A DNA stretch of 26,920 bases, from contig JAFOIS010000038.1 of NCBI GenBank assembly GCA_017420605.1, positions 1 to 26,920 on the forward strand, read 5' to 3'. The notes under the pieces were generated by a model that searched no databases, had not been told where the DNA came from, and was given only the letters and a program-made list of their open reading frames with translations. Below, in pieces: positions 1 through 7,705 of the stretch. The DNA is from Lachnospiraceae bacterium. GTDB taxonomy: Bacteria > Bacillota > Clostridia > Lachnospirales > Lachnospiraceae. The translations under genes and the position numbers were made by a program. Every line of letters begins with the position of its first letter. Position 1 is the stretch's first letter.

Positions 1-1047
1 ATAGCCGGTGCCTTCGAGAAGCGTTCTCAGCATCTCTTCCGCTTCCGGTCCGTCTGCGGCGACGTTTTCCCTCGCAAGGATCGCGTCGGAGATCAGTTCC
101 GTGCCGACGTACATCCGCGCGTCCGCCTCGATATCCGCTTCTGTCAGATTGGCGTACGTCATGAACTCTTCCGTTTTCATTCCGTACTGTGCCGCGGTCT
201 TCGCAAGGTTATCGCGGACAAACGCCGTAAAGGCCTCGATGCGGTCTTTCGGGTACTGTTTGTACTCCGCGAGTGCGAGGACCGCGTTCCAGGCAGCGGA
301 CCGCATCTCCGCCATGCTGCTCGTCGCGGCGTCTTTTTCCAGCGAAGAGCGGATCTCTTCCCGGAATTCCGCCACCGTGCCGTAGGACGTGTTGGCGGCT
401 ACCCATTCGTCCGTCGCCTCTTCGAGCGGCGCCTTGACCTCATTGATCGTAACGGTAAACTCGGCGTCCTTTCCGGCCAGATGCTCGTAGTAGTTCTCCG
501 GGAACGTGACCGTGACGACGACCGTCTCTCCGGCTTTGTGGCCGATCAGCTGGTCTTCGAAATCGTCTACGAAAGAACCGGACCCGATGATGAGATCGAA
601 CCCGTGATCCGTGCCGCCGTCAAAAGCGACCCCGTCTACTGTACCGGCATAGTCGATGTTGGCGGTCATGCCGTACTGGATCTCCGTTTCGGCCGGCATG
701 GAGACAGGCATATAGGACAGGTAATTCGCGACCTCCGCGTTTACCTGATCATCGGTCACCGGCTCCGGCTCCGATCTCGGGATCTCGATCCCGACGTAAT
801 CTCCGAGCGTTATGAACGCGTCGATCCCCGCTTCGGCGACCGTTTCGTCCACGATCGGCACGTCGTCCGTCTCCTCCGTGCCGTCCTGCGGCACGCTCTC
901 AGAACTGTCGCCGGCCGGAGCGGTGCTTTCCGTGCTCTCCTCGGAAGACGCGGCGGAGCTGTCCGGCGCGCTGCTTTCGGAAGCGCCTCCGCAGGCGCAG
1001 AGGAAAAGCGCCGCGGCAAGAAGGATGGCTATATGTTTATATTTCAT
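1..1047 (-). CDS. Trigger-factor-like FKBP-type peptidyl-prolyl isomerase lipoprotein (3' end cut by window)
   Basis: The reading frame is open from ATG at 1047 to the left edge (349 residues visible, C-terminus missing). It starts with a lipoprotein signal peptide: a hydrophobic stretch at about residues 6-17 and a lipobox ending at Cys19 (LCAC). A Ser/Glu-rich linker follows to about residue 65. Residues about 125-205 form an FKBP-type domain, with IDYAGTVDGVAFDGG and then IGSGSFVDDFEDQLIGHKAGE. Residues about 210-349 resemble the helical C-terminal chaperone domain of trigger factor. The N-terminal ribosome-binding domain of true trigger factor is absent. The likely role, inferred, is a membrane-anchored folding catalyst outside the cell, comparable in position to PrsA. 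A good SD (AAAGGA) lies 7-8 nt before the ATG. It is the last gene of the minus-strand block and has a candidate promoter of its own. Confidence 0.88.
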   Translation of the reverse strand, partial: MKYKHIAILLAAALFLCACGGASESSAPDSSAASSEESTESTAPAGDSSESVPQDGTEETDDVPIVDETVAEAGIDAFITLGDYVGIEIPRSEPEPVTDDQVNAEVANYLSYMPVSMPAETEIQYGMTANIDYAGTVDGVAFDGGTDHGFDLIIGSGSFVDDFEDQLIGHKAGETVVVTVTFPENYYEHLAGKDAEFTVTINEVKAPLEEATDEWVAANTSYGTVAEFREEIRSSLEKDAATSSMAEMRSAAWNAVLALAEYKQYPKDRIEAFTAFVRDNLAKTAAQYGMKTEEFMTYANLTEADIEADARMYVGTELISDAILARENVAADGPEAEEMLRTLLEGTGY

Positions 1048-1095
1048 CGTTTTTCCTTTCTCTGTGATCATTTCCGTAACCGACAGATGCATTTT

Positions 1096-1124
1096 ATCAT
1101 ATCCGCCTGCCGGCATTTATGAAA
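1096..1124 (-). promoter_or_regulatory. Candidate promoter of the PPIase lipoprotein gene
   Basis: On the minus strand TTTCAT (1124-1119) and TATGAT (1101-1096) are separated by 17 bp. The -10 is good and the -35 is poor. It lies in the 91-nt gap after the GH13 gene, about 50 nt before the lipoprotein ATG. No terminator is seen in this gap, so read-through from the GH13 gene is also possible. Confidence 0.4.
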
Positions 1125-1138
1125 TAATCGTGAACACC

Positions 1139-3145
1139 TTACTCCTCGGGGTATTCCGCGTAATAGGCCTTTGCCTCCCACGGTCCGAGCGTAATGCGAA
1201 GGACACCGTCGAATGCCGTCTGACACCCGGGCTCTTCCGAATACGCTTCCCCGGCCGTCCGGAAGACCTGTAAAAACCGCACGTTCGTATCCCGCCGGAA
1301 CCCGGCCGGATACACGGGCACCATAAGGTTCCTCTTCTTTTCCACAGCCGAGACTGCGAGGACCGCGGCGCCCTTTTCATTAAAACGCCCGTAAACGATA
1401 CATCCGTCCCTGGCCGCCAGCGGAATGAAGGAGCCCGTACGGAGGACCGGATACCGGTTCCGGAGCATGATGAGAGCCCGGTGATACGCGATCAGCGCCT
1501 TATCCTCCCGGCCCCAGGGATAGGTCCTGCGGTTGTCCGGATCGGTAAAGCCGACCTGCCCGGCCTCATCCCCGTAGTAGACCGTCGGCGCGCCGATCCA
1601 CGTCATCTGCATGAATACCGCGGCGTAGAATACCGCCTTCACGACGCCTTCCGCCGCCGCGTCCGCGCCGAGTGTGTCAAGACGTCCCACCATTCCGTTC
1701 GTTCTGGTGAGGAAACGGGAATGGTCGTGATTGGACAGTTCGTGCATCGCGCACAGCTGCGAACGGAACGGCAGGGCCGCCATATGGCCGTTCATGACCG
1801 TCATAAAGGAGCGCGCGTCGCCGATCCACTGCTCCATCTTCCGCTCGCTGTGCTTCTCCATACCGGTGAAAAACCAGGAAACGGGATCGAAAAACGCGTC
1901 GTAGTCCATGACGGAATCCCACTCCCCGCGTGAGAGCCACTCCTCCGGGCTTCCGTAGTGTTCGGCAAGGACGAACGCCTCCGGCGACGTCTTCCGGATG
2001 CGGTCGTGCAGCTTTCGGAGGAACGCGTGGTTTTCTTCCCTGTCAAGGCCGATATCCGCCGCGACGTCGAGCCGCCAGCCGTCCGCCGAGTACGGCGGCA
2101 TAAGCCACTTTTCGGCGGCGGAGAGGATCTTCTCCGTCAGTTCTTCCGACTTGCCGTACGCAAGCTTCGGCAGGGTGCTGTTGCCCCACCAGTACATGGC
2201 GGTATCATTGTCCGGCCAGGCCGTTTCATCCCGGAAATAGAAATAATCGCGGTACGGGCTTTCCGGATCCGCATAGGCGCCGTGGCTTACGCCGTCCGGC
2301 CCCTTGTGTGTTTTCTCGCGGTCGAACCAGGGATGCCGGTCGCTGCAGTGGTTGAATACGCCGTCGAGGATCACCCTGATCCCAAGATCGTGCGCTGCCG
2401 AAATAAGGTCCGCAAGCGCTTCGTCGCCGCCCAGATGCGGGTCGACGTGCAGATAGTCCGCCGTGTCATACCGGTGGTTCGAAGGGGACACGAAAACAGG
2501 ATTGAGGTAAAGAGCCTCGACACCGAGATCCTTCAGATACGGCAGTTTTTCCCGGATGCCGGCAAGATCCCCGCCGTAAAAGCGGTATACGTCAAACGGC
2601 TTCGGCGGCGTATGCCAGAAACGGACGCGCTCCACCGGATGGCCGAGGTAGGTGTATTCGCCGCTCTTTACGCCATTTTCCGGATCGCCGCTCCGGAACC
2701 GGTCCGGGAAGATCTGATAAAATACCGCGCCCTGCGCCCAGGCCGGCGTATGCACGTCCGCCGTAAGACGGAACGGCACGACGTCGTCCATTTCCTCCGC
2801 GAGCCCGCTCTGTCCGTACCAGAGGGAGAGCTCGCCGCGGAAGATGCGGAAGGCATAGGAAAGACTCGTCTTTTCCGCCGTTATGGCGGCGGTATAATAG
2901 TCATAACCCCGCTCCGATCCGGCGAGGGTCATATCATGGAAATGGACCTGCTCCCGCGTGCGCCTCGGCCACACGGCAAGGACGGCCCGGTCCGTATCGT
3001 CCGCAAGCGTCCGCAGCCGGAGAAGCACTTCTTCTCCCGCCCTCGGCTCCGCCGGAATGACGAAACGGTCCGACCCGTCATGGAAAACGGCACGTCCACA
3101 GAAAAGCGGCCGTGCCGGATCATTACCCGTTAAATATCGCTTCAA
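1139..3145 (-). CDS. GH13 alpha-amylase-family glycosidase (neopullulanase/cyclomaltodextrinase type)
   Basis: Cytoplasmic alpha-glucan hydrolase: no signal peptide is visible. About 668 residues from the proposed TTG start. An N-terminal beta-domain of the CBM34 kind (residues about 17-125, beginning GRAVFHDGSDRFV) is followed by the GH13 barrel. Conserved regions are DGVFNHC (261-267), GWRLD with nucleophile Asp360, LAEHYG with acid/base Glu395, and SNHDHSR with Asp474. A C-terminal beta-domain follows to residue 668. The family acts on maltodextrin, cyclodextrin or pullulan; which substrate is not readable here. The start is uncertain. The frame has no ATG close to the domain start. TTG at 3145 has a purine-rich GGGAAGAA just upstream and overlaps the ftsH 3' end by 23 nt. 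An upstream ATG deep inside ftsH would add residues with no family likeness. An ATG overlapping the ftsH stop (3123-3121) is in the wrong frame. Confidence 0.88.
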   Translation of the reverse strand: MKRYLTGNDPARPLFCGRAVFHDGSDRFVIPAEPRAGEEVLLRLRTLADDTDRAVLAVWPRRTREQVHFHDMTLAGSERGYDYYTAAITAEKTSLSYAFRIFRGELSLWYGQSGLAEEMDDVVPFRLTADVHTPAWAQGAVFYQIFPDRFRSGDPENGVKSGEYTYLGHPVERVRFWHTPPKPFDVYRFYGGDLAGIREKLPYLKDLGVEALYLNPVFVSPSNHRYDTADYLHVDPHLGGDEALADLISAAHDLGIRVILDGVFNHCSDRHPWFDREKTHKGPDGVSHGAYADPESPYRDYFYFRDETAWPDNDTAMYWWGNSTLPKLAYGKSEELTEKILSAAEKWLMPPYSADGWRLDVAADIGLDREENHAFLRKLHDRIRKTSPEAFVLAEHYGSPEEWLSRGEWDSVMDYDAFFDPVSWFFTGMEKHSERKMEQWIGDARSFMTVMNGHMAALPFRSQLCAMHELSNHDHSRFLTRTNGMVGRLDTLGADAAAEGVVKAVFYAAVFMQMTWIGAPTVYYGDEAGQVGFTDPDNRRTYPWGREDKALIAYHRALIMLRNRYPVLRTGSFIPLAARDGCIVYGRFNEKGAAVLAVSAVEKKRNLMVPVYPAGFRRDTNVRFLQVFRTAGEAYSEEPGCQTAFDGVLRITLGPWEAKAYYAEYPEE

Positions 3146-4940
3146 ATTCTTCCCGTCCGATCTTTTCTTTTTCAAGCAAAGCAGCCGCCAGCCGGTCGAG
3201 CGCATCCCGGTTCTCCGCGATGATGCGTCTCGCTTCCGCGTAACACTCCGCGATGATCTTCGCGACTTCGGCGTCGATCCGCGTCGCGGTCTCCTCGCTG
3301 TACGCCCTGGTCTTTTCAAAGTCGCGGCCGATAAAGACCTCGTCTTCGTCGTTGTCGTAGGACACCGGCCCGATCACGTCCGAGAAGCCATAGCGCGTGA
3401 CCATCGCCCGCGCGGTCGCCGTACAGTTCTTGATATCTTCCGACGCGCCGGTCGTGATGTCGTCGAAGATCAGTTCCTCGGCAACGCGGCCGCCCAGCCC
3501 GACGATGATGTTCTGCCGCATCCTTCCGCGGGTATTGAACAGCTCGTCCTTTTCCGGCAGCGGCATCGTATAGCCCGCCGCGCCGAGGCCCGTCGGAATG
3601 ATCGAGACCGAATAGACCGGTCCTTCATCCGGCAGCACATGGAAGAGGATCGCGTGTCCCGCCTCGTGATAGGCGGTGATCTTCCTGTCTTTTTCGGAAA
3701 TGATCTTGCTCTTCTTTTCCTGCCCTATGCCGACCTTGACGAATGCTTTTTTGATATCGTCCTGGCGGATATACTGCCGGTCGTCCTTCGCGGCGTTGAT
3801 CGCCGCCTCGTTGAGCAGATTCTCGAGATCCGCGCCGGTAAAGCCGGCCGTCGTCTGCGCGATCTGCTGAAGATCGACGTCTTCGGCAAGCGGCTTGTTT
3901 TTGGCGTGCACGTTAAGGATCTCTTCACGGCCGCGTACGTCCGGCCTTCCGACGACGACCTTCCGGTCGAACCGGCCGGGACGGAGGATCGCCGGATCCA
4001 GGATATCCACGCGGTTCGTGGCCGCCATCACGATGATGCCTTCGTTGACGCCGAAGCCGTCCATTTCCACGAGGAGCTGGTTCAGCGTCTGCTCGCGTTC
4101 GTCATGTCCGCCGCCCAATCCCGCGCCGCGGCGTCTCGCGACGGCGTCGATCTCATCGATGAAAACGATGCAGGGGGCATTTTTCTTGGCTTCTTCAAAC
4201 AGGTCGCGGACGCGCGACGCGCCGACGCCGACAAACATTTCCACAAAATCGGAACCCGAGATCGAAAAGAACGGCACGCCGGCCTCTCCGGCCACCGCTT
4301 TCGCGATCAGCGTCTTGCCGGTCCCGGGCGGTCCGACAAGGATCACGCCCTTCGGGATCCTCGCGCCGACGCGGGTATACTTCTCCGGGGACCGCAGAAA
4401 ATCCACGATTTCAAAGAGATCCTCCTTCTCTTCCACAAGACCCGCCACGTCGCCGAACGTGATCTTTTTATCCTTCTCGCTCATCTTCCGGGCGCGGCTG
4501 CGTCCGAAGTTCATCATTTTCGCGTTGGCCGAATCGCCGCCCTGGCGGTTCATCATCGTCAGAATGAGGAAAAAGAACACGCCCATGACCACCATCGGAA
4601 GGATGGTGTTAAGGAGCGTCGAATCTCCCCGGACAGCCGTCACGGTGAGCGGTACTTTTTCATATTTATCCGTGAGCAGCTGCTCTATCTCCGTTACGTC
4701 CAGCACATGGAAGCTGCCGGTCTCGCCGCTTTTGCGGACAGCGATGATTTGACCCGTCGGGACCGAACGGTCCGGGCGGATCGTGACCGACGTGATCTTA
4801 TCCTCTTTCAGATCGGCGGCGAGCTGACGGGCGTCGTACCCGTCTATCCGGTTCGTCCTGCCGAAAAACAGGTAATATCCGGCGAAAAAGACGATCAGGA
4901 GGATCAGCGGGACATAGGAGATGCGGGGTCTTTCGTTCAC
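3123..4940 (-). CDS. ftsH: ATP-dependent zinc metalloprotease FtsH
   Basis: Membrane-bound AAA+ protease that degrades unstable membrane and regulatory proteins. 605 residues from a GTG start at 4940. That start is chosen because a strong SD (GGAGG) lies 6 nt upstream and it sits 1 nt after the hpt stop. Transmembrane segments lie at about 9-27 and 112-130, flanking a short external domain. The AAA domain has Walker A GPPGTGKT (203-210), Walker [10 protein letters not shown] (258-266) and the second region of homology ending in RPGRFDR. The protease domain has the zinc motif HEAGH (425-429), with Asp502 in [10 protein letters not shown] as likely third ligand. All key residues are present and the length is usual. 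It is presumably translated in coupling with hpt upstream, the common Firmicutes order tilS-hpt-ftsH. Confidence 0.98.
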   Translation of the reverse strand: MNERPRISYVPLILLIVFFAGYYLFFGRTNRIDGYDARQLAADLKEDKITSVTIRPDRSVPTGQIIAVRKSGETGSFHVLDVTEIEQLLTDKYEKVPLTVTAVRGDSTLLNTILPMVVMGVFFFLILTMMNRQGGDSANAKMMNFGRSRARKMSEKDKKITFGDVAGLVEEKEDLFEIVDFLRSPEKYTRVGARIPKGVILVGPPGTGKTLIAKAVAGEAGVPFFSISGSDFVEMFVGVGASRVRDLFEEAKKNAPCIVFIDEIDAVARRRGAGLGGGHDEREQTLNQLLVEMDGFGVNEGIIVMAATNRVDILDPAILRPGRFDRKVVVGRPDVRGREEILNVHAKNKPLAEDVDLQQIAQTTAGFTGADLENLLNEAAINAAKDDRQYIRQDDIKKAFVKVGIGQEKKSKIISEKDRKITAYHEAGHAILFHVLPDEGPVYSVSIIPTGLGAAGYTMPLPEKDELFNTRGRMRQNIIVGLGGRVAEELIFDDITTGASEDIKNCTATARAMVTRYGFSDVIGPVSYDNDEDEVFIGRDFEKTRAYSEETATRIDAEVAKIIAECYAEARRIIAENRDALDRLAAALLEKEKIGREEFEAIFNG

Positions 4941-4941
4941 G

Positions 4942-5466
4942 TTATCCCTCCAGCTCGACAGCGCCCACGTACGGCAGGTTGCGGTAGAGCTGCTTATAGT
5001 CCATGCCGCAGCCGACCACGAACTTGTTCGGGATCTCAAAGCCGAGATAATCGATGTTTACGTCCACCTCGCGGCGGCTCGGCTTCTCCAGAAGGCTGCA
5101 AAGACGGAGCGAGGCCGGCTTGCGGTCGCGCAGAAGGCCGAGAAGATACGCAAGGGTGCGGCCGGAATCGACGATGTCTTCGATGATAAGGACTTCCTTT
5201 CCCTCCAGAGGCTGATCGAGGTCCTTGACGATCTTGACGATCCCGCTCGTCTTCGTATCGTCTCCGTAGCTGGAAACGGACATAAAGTCCATCGTGACCG
5301 GCACGGTCAGGCGCTTTGCCAGATGGGTCATGAAGAACACGCCGCCCTTGAGCACGCAGATGACGTGAAGGGTCTTCCCCTCATAATCCCTGCTGATCTC
5401 CTCCGCCAGTTCTCTCGTTCTCTTCTCGATCTCTTCTTCCGGTATCAAAACGCTGATCTTTTCCAT
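4942..5466 (-). CDS. hpt: Hypoxanthine (guanine) phosphoribosyltransferase
   Basis: Purine salvage enzyme making IMP or GMP from hypoxanthine or guanine plus PRPP, in the cytoplasm. 174 residues, normal for the family. The PRPP-binding motif VLIIEDIVDSGRT is at 92-104. The N-terminal VLKGGVFFMTHL and C-terminal VVGCGMDYKQLYRNLPYVG are typical. The ATG at 5466 gives the normal N-terminus; an SD-like AAGGAG lies about 12 nt upstream, rather far. The gene begins inside the 3' end of tilS in another frame (86-nt overlap) and ends 1 nt before the ftsH GTG. Confidence 0.96.
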   Translation of the reverse strand: MEKISVLIPEEEIEKRTRELAEEISRDYEGKTLHVICVLKGGVFFMTHLAKRLTVPVTMDFMSVSSYGDDTKTSGIVKIVKDLDQPLEGKEVLIIEDIVDSGRTLAYLLGLLRDRKPASLRLCSLLEKPSRREVDVNIDYLGFEIPNKFVVGCGMDYKQLYRNLPYVGAVELEG

Positions 5467-7009
5467 CTTCGCACTTTTCTCCTTCCCATGTGAGGCGCAA
5501 GGCCGTTTTCGTCGTGCCGCTTATGGTATATCCTGCGCAGGGGCGGTATCCGATGACCCACAGGATCTCGGATCCGGCTGCGGCAAGAGGGATCCTGTCC
5601 CTCTCCTCTTTCGGGATCTTTCTGTCCGTGAAGAGATCGGAAAGGCTCTTCCGCGCGCCGTCCGCCCTTATGATGAGGAAATCGCCCGGTCTCCTTGTAC
5701 GGACCTCGAGAGGCGGGATTTCCCCATTTTTCAAATGAAGACTATCGCATATTGTATCATAATCAAACCATTTCGTATAGTGGAGATCCGGCACCGGATA
5801 CGGGAATTTTTCCGTCAGGGCGAGCGTAAGGCGGCCTTCGGGGACCACGCTGCCTGCCGGATGCGCCATGCCGCTCTGCCCGTTCCCGTTCTGCCCGTCC
5901 CGCCGCGGAGAAGCGTCTCTCTTTTCGATGAGGATCCCGCCGGCACGCCGCACGGCTCTCATGCCGTACGGAAGATCCGTCTGCTTTCCCTCTTCCATGC
6001 CGCACAGATCACAGAGCGCGGAAAGATGCGCGGCGGTGATATCCTTCCGTTTTCCGGAAACGCTCTCCAGTGCGCAAAGAAAGATGTACGGCAGGAGCCT
6101 TCTGTCCTCTGCCGCAAGTTCCCCGGCAGTAAGAAAACACTCCTCCGCCCTCTCCCCGGCCGCTGTCCCGGTCATGCGCCGATAACTTTCCGCCGCGCGT
6201 TCCCTGATAAAAGACACCGCTTCCTGTGAAAGCGCCGCCGCCTTCGCGATATGCGATACCGCCTCCGCGTTGACGTTTTCCGCAAGATACGGCAGTACGG
6301 TATGCCGGATCCTGTTTCTTGCATATTCGTCGGAGGAATTGGTCTCATCTTCCCGCCACGCGATGCCGCGCGCCCGAAGGTACGCTTCGATCTCCCCTCG
6401 CCGGGCAAAAAGCAGGGGACGGATCACATTTCCCGAAACGGGATGCATGCCGCCGAACGCCGCAAGTCCGCCTCCGCGCGAAAGCTGGTAAAGCACCGTC
6501 TCCGCCTGATCATCCATCTGATGGGCAAGCGCGATATAAACGCGCCCCCCGGGCTTCCCTGTCCCGCTCCCGGCCGGCGATATGCCGCCCTCTTCCGCCG
6601 CGCTCCTGTCTTCCGCCGCTTTCCGCATCTCCGCCGCAAACACTTCCCGGCGGACCATGCGGCCGCCCTCCTCGAGGCTGACGCCCTGCCGCTTTGCATA
6701 AGCCGGCACATCAAAGCGCGCGACGGTGCAGGGGATCCCCTCTTTTTCACAGTACGCCGAAACATACGAGGCATCTTCGTCGGCGGACGAGCCGCGGATG
6801 CCGTGATGCACGTGCACCGTGCGCACAGACCAGCCGTGCTTTTTCCCAAGGGTGATCAGCACGTCCAGAAGGCACATGGAATCCGCGCCGCCCGAGACGC
6901 CGGCGATCACGATGTCCCCGTGCGAAAGCATGTCTTTCTCACGGATGTACCGCTCCGCGCGCTCCAGAAACGCGTATACGGTCCGTTCTATCTCTCTGCG
7001 ATCCGGCAT
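5381..7009 (-). CDS. tilS: tRNA(Ile)-lysidine synthetase TilS
   Basis: Converts C34 of the CAU-anticodon tRNA-Ile to lysidine using ATP and lysine. The PP-loop motif SGGADS is at residues 39-44, and HQMDDQAETVL is the conserved second block. C-terminal TilS domains follow, ending near TTKTALRLTWEGEK. The protein is 542 residues, longer than the common 430-480. The extra length comes from two low-complexity inserts (near residues 130-150, rich in Ala/Glu/Gly, and near 367-395, with DGQNGNGQSG) and from a charged tail of about 28 residues. The tail is encoded where the gene overlaps hpt and looks like an out-of-frame extension rather than a domain. A weak SD (GAAGGGAAA) precedes the ATG. A terminator-like hairpin lies just upstream. 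Confidence 0.95.
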   Translation of the reverse strand: MPDRREIERTVYAFLERAERYIREKDMLSHGDIVIAGVSGGADSMCLLDVLITLGKKHGWSVRTVHVHHGIRGSSADEDASYVSAYCEKEGIPCTVARFDVPAYAKRQGVSLEEGGRMVRREVFAAEMRKAAEDRSAAEEGGISPAGSGTGKPGGRVYIALAHQMDDQAETVLYQLSRGGGLAAFGGMHPVSGNVIRPLLFARRGEIEAYLRARGIAWREDETNSSDEYARNRIRHTVLPYLAENVNAEAVSHIAKAAALSQEAVSFIRERAAESYRRMTGTAAGERAEECFLTAGELAAEDRRLLPYIFLCALESVSGKRKDITAAHLSALCDLCGMEEGKQTDLPYGMRAVRRAGGILIEKRDASPRRDGQNGNGQSGMAHPAGSVVPEGRLTLALTEKFPYPVPDLHYTKWFDYDTICDSLHLKNGEIPPLEVRTRRPGDFLIIRADGARKSLSDLFTDRKIPKEERDRIPLAAAGSEILWVIGYRPCAGYTISGTTKTALRLTWEGEKCEDGKDQRFDTGRRDREENERTGGGDQQGL

Positions 7010-7033
7010 GAGGCAGCTTTCCCTTCATAAAAG

Positions 7034-7069
7034 AAAAAGGCCATGCAGCAGGTCTTCCCGCCGCATGGC
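7034..7069 (-). terminator. Terminator/attenuator between divIC and tilS
   Basis: Reading the minus strand, a 13-bp stem (7069-7057 with 7052-7040, two G-U pairs, 4-nt loop AAGA) is followed by CTTTTTCTTTT. It lies 16 nt after the divIC stop and ends about 25 nt before the tilS ATG. The remaining space is too short for a full promoter, so the hairpin should act as an attenuator rather than a clean operon end. Confidence 0.85.
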
Positions 7070-7085
7070 TTATGATCGATCTTGC

Positions 7086-7409
7086 TTATTCGGCAGGACG
7101 GAACAGGATGTCGCCATCTTCCACCAGGCCGAACCTTGCACGGGCCGTTTCCTTGATGAACTCCTCGGATTCGACATACTCCCGTATGCTTTCCATTCCT
7201 TCCGCTCTTTCTTTTTCTGCGGTGATCGCGTCCTGGAGCATCTGGGTCTCTTCGTCGTTCGTCACGATCTGCGCACGAAGACGCACGCCCTCGGAAAGGA
7301 GGACGAAAAACAGAAGACATACGACGAATGTGATCACCAGCATACCGAGCCGGTTGCGGCGCCTCGCAAGCCGTTTCGCGTTGCGGCGCCTTCTTTCCGT
7401 GCTATCCAT
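7086..7409 (-). CDS. divIC: Septum formation initiator, DivIC/FtsB family
   Basis: Small bitopic membrane protein of the divisome. 107 residues: a basic N-terminus (ERRRRNAKRLARRRNR), one transmembrane helix at about 23-42, then a coiled coil (about 45-75), and the conserved end ETARARFGLVEDGDILFRPAE. The start at 7409 is chosen over a GTG/ATG extension to 7547 for three reasons: SD CGGGAG lies 8 nt upstream, the family begins near here, and the extension would read through the gene's own promoter and leader. In Firmicutes DivIC/FtsB-like genes often sit just before tilS or other housekeeping genes, as here. Confidence 0.93.
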   Translation of the reverse strand: MDSTERRRRNAKRLARRRNRLGMLVITFVVCLLFFVLLSEGVRLRAQIVTNDEETQMLQDAITAEKERAEGMESIREYVESEEFIKETARARFGLVEDGDILFRPAE

Positions 7410-7478
7410 GACAGCGCTCCCGATAACGACAGGCTTACCGGGAACTTTATGGCATACTGCTCCCGTTAGCCTTAAGTT
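7410..7478 (-). promoter_or_regulatory. Structured divIC leader with alternative hairpins around the ribosome binding site
   Basis: The leader from the predicted start (about 7478) to the divIC ATG can fold in two exclusive ways. Fold A pairs 7443-7435 with 7426-7418 (9 bp, one G-U, 8-nt loop) and buries the divIC SD (CGGGAG). Fold B pairs 7471-7468 with 7435-7432 and 7465-7461 with 7443-7439, using the same strand 7443-7432 and leaving the SD free. Pairing was done by eye; no known riboswitch class was recognised. Confidence 0.5.
7447..7455 (-). other. Two-codon upstream ORF (Met-Pro-stop) in the divIC leader
   Basis: Minus strand ATG CCA TAA at 7455-7447, preceded by AACGGGAG with about 5 nt spacing. 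The SD-like block resembles the real divIC SD block (TTATCGGGAGC). Whether it is translated is unknown. Confidence 0.35.
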
Positions 7479-7484
7479 ATGTAA

Positions 7485-7513
7485 ATCATACCCTTCGCCG
7501 AAATAAAATGCAA
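7485..7513 (-). promoter_or_regulatory. Promoter of divIC
   Basis: Minus strand -35 TTGCAT (7513-7508), 17-bp spacer, -10 TATGAT (7490-7485). Start expected near 7478, about 69 nt before the divIC ATG. It is back to back with the tRNA-Ala promoter. Confidence 0.8.
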
Positions 7514-7542
7514 GTAAATTTCCTAAATTAGCCCTTGCATTT
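7506..7542. repeat. 9-bp inverted repeat carrying both divergent -35 elements
   Basis: AAATGCAAG at 7506-7514 and its complement CTTGCATTT at 7534-7542 are separated by 19 bp. Each arm contains one -35 hexamer (TTGCAT) of the divergent divIC and tRNA promoters. It may simply reflect two like promoters, or a shared operator. Confidence 0.7.
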
Positions 7543-7563
7543 TTCATTCTTATCCCCTACAAT
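7535..7563 (+). promoter_or_regulatory. Promoter of tRNA-Ala
   Basis: -35 TTGCAT (7535-7540), 17-bp spacer, -10 TACAAT (7558-7563). Start expected near 7570, about 22 nt before the mature tRNA 5' end. Confidence 0.85.
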
Positions 7564-7591
7564 AAGGAAGCGGTTTTGCGAAAGACCGAAC

Positions 7592-7664
<73 letters not shown>

Positions 7665-7671
7665 CGTAAAG

Positions 7672-7705
7672 AAAGCCCGGATCAATTCGGATCCGGGCTT
7701 TTTTT
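7672..7705. terminator. Bidirectional terminator between tRNA-Ala (+) and SGNH hydrolase (-)
   Basis: A 12-bp perfect stem (7672-7683 with 7690-7701) with a 6-nt loop, followed on the plus strand by a run of seven T. On the minus strand it directly follows the hydrolase stop codon and is followed by TTTCTTT, so it can serve both genes. Confidence 0.92.

Noticed and set aside
2958..5186. 742-codon plus-strand frame opposite ftsH and hpt
   Set aside because: Shadow of ftsH codon bias; composition rich in Arg/Asp and no recognisable motif.
7410..7547. Upstream extension of divIC to 7547
   Set aside because: It would read through the divIC promoter and leader, has no SD, and adds residues unlike the family.
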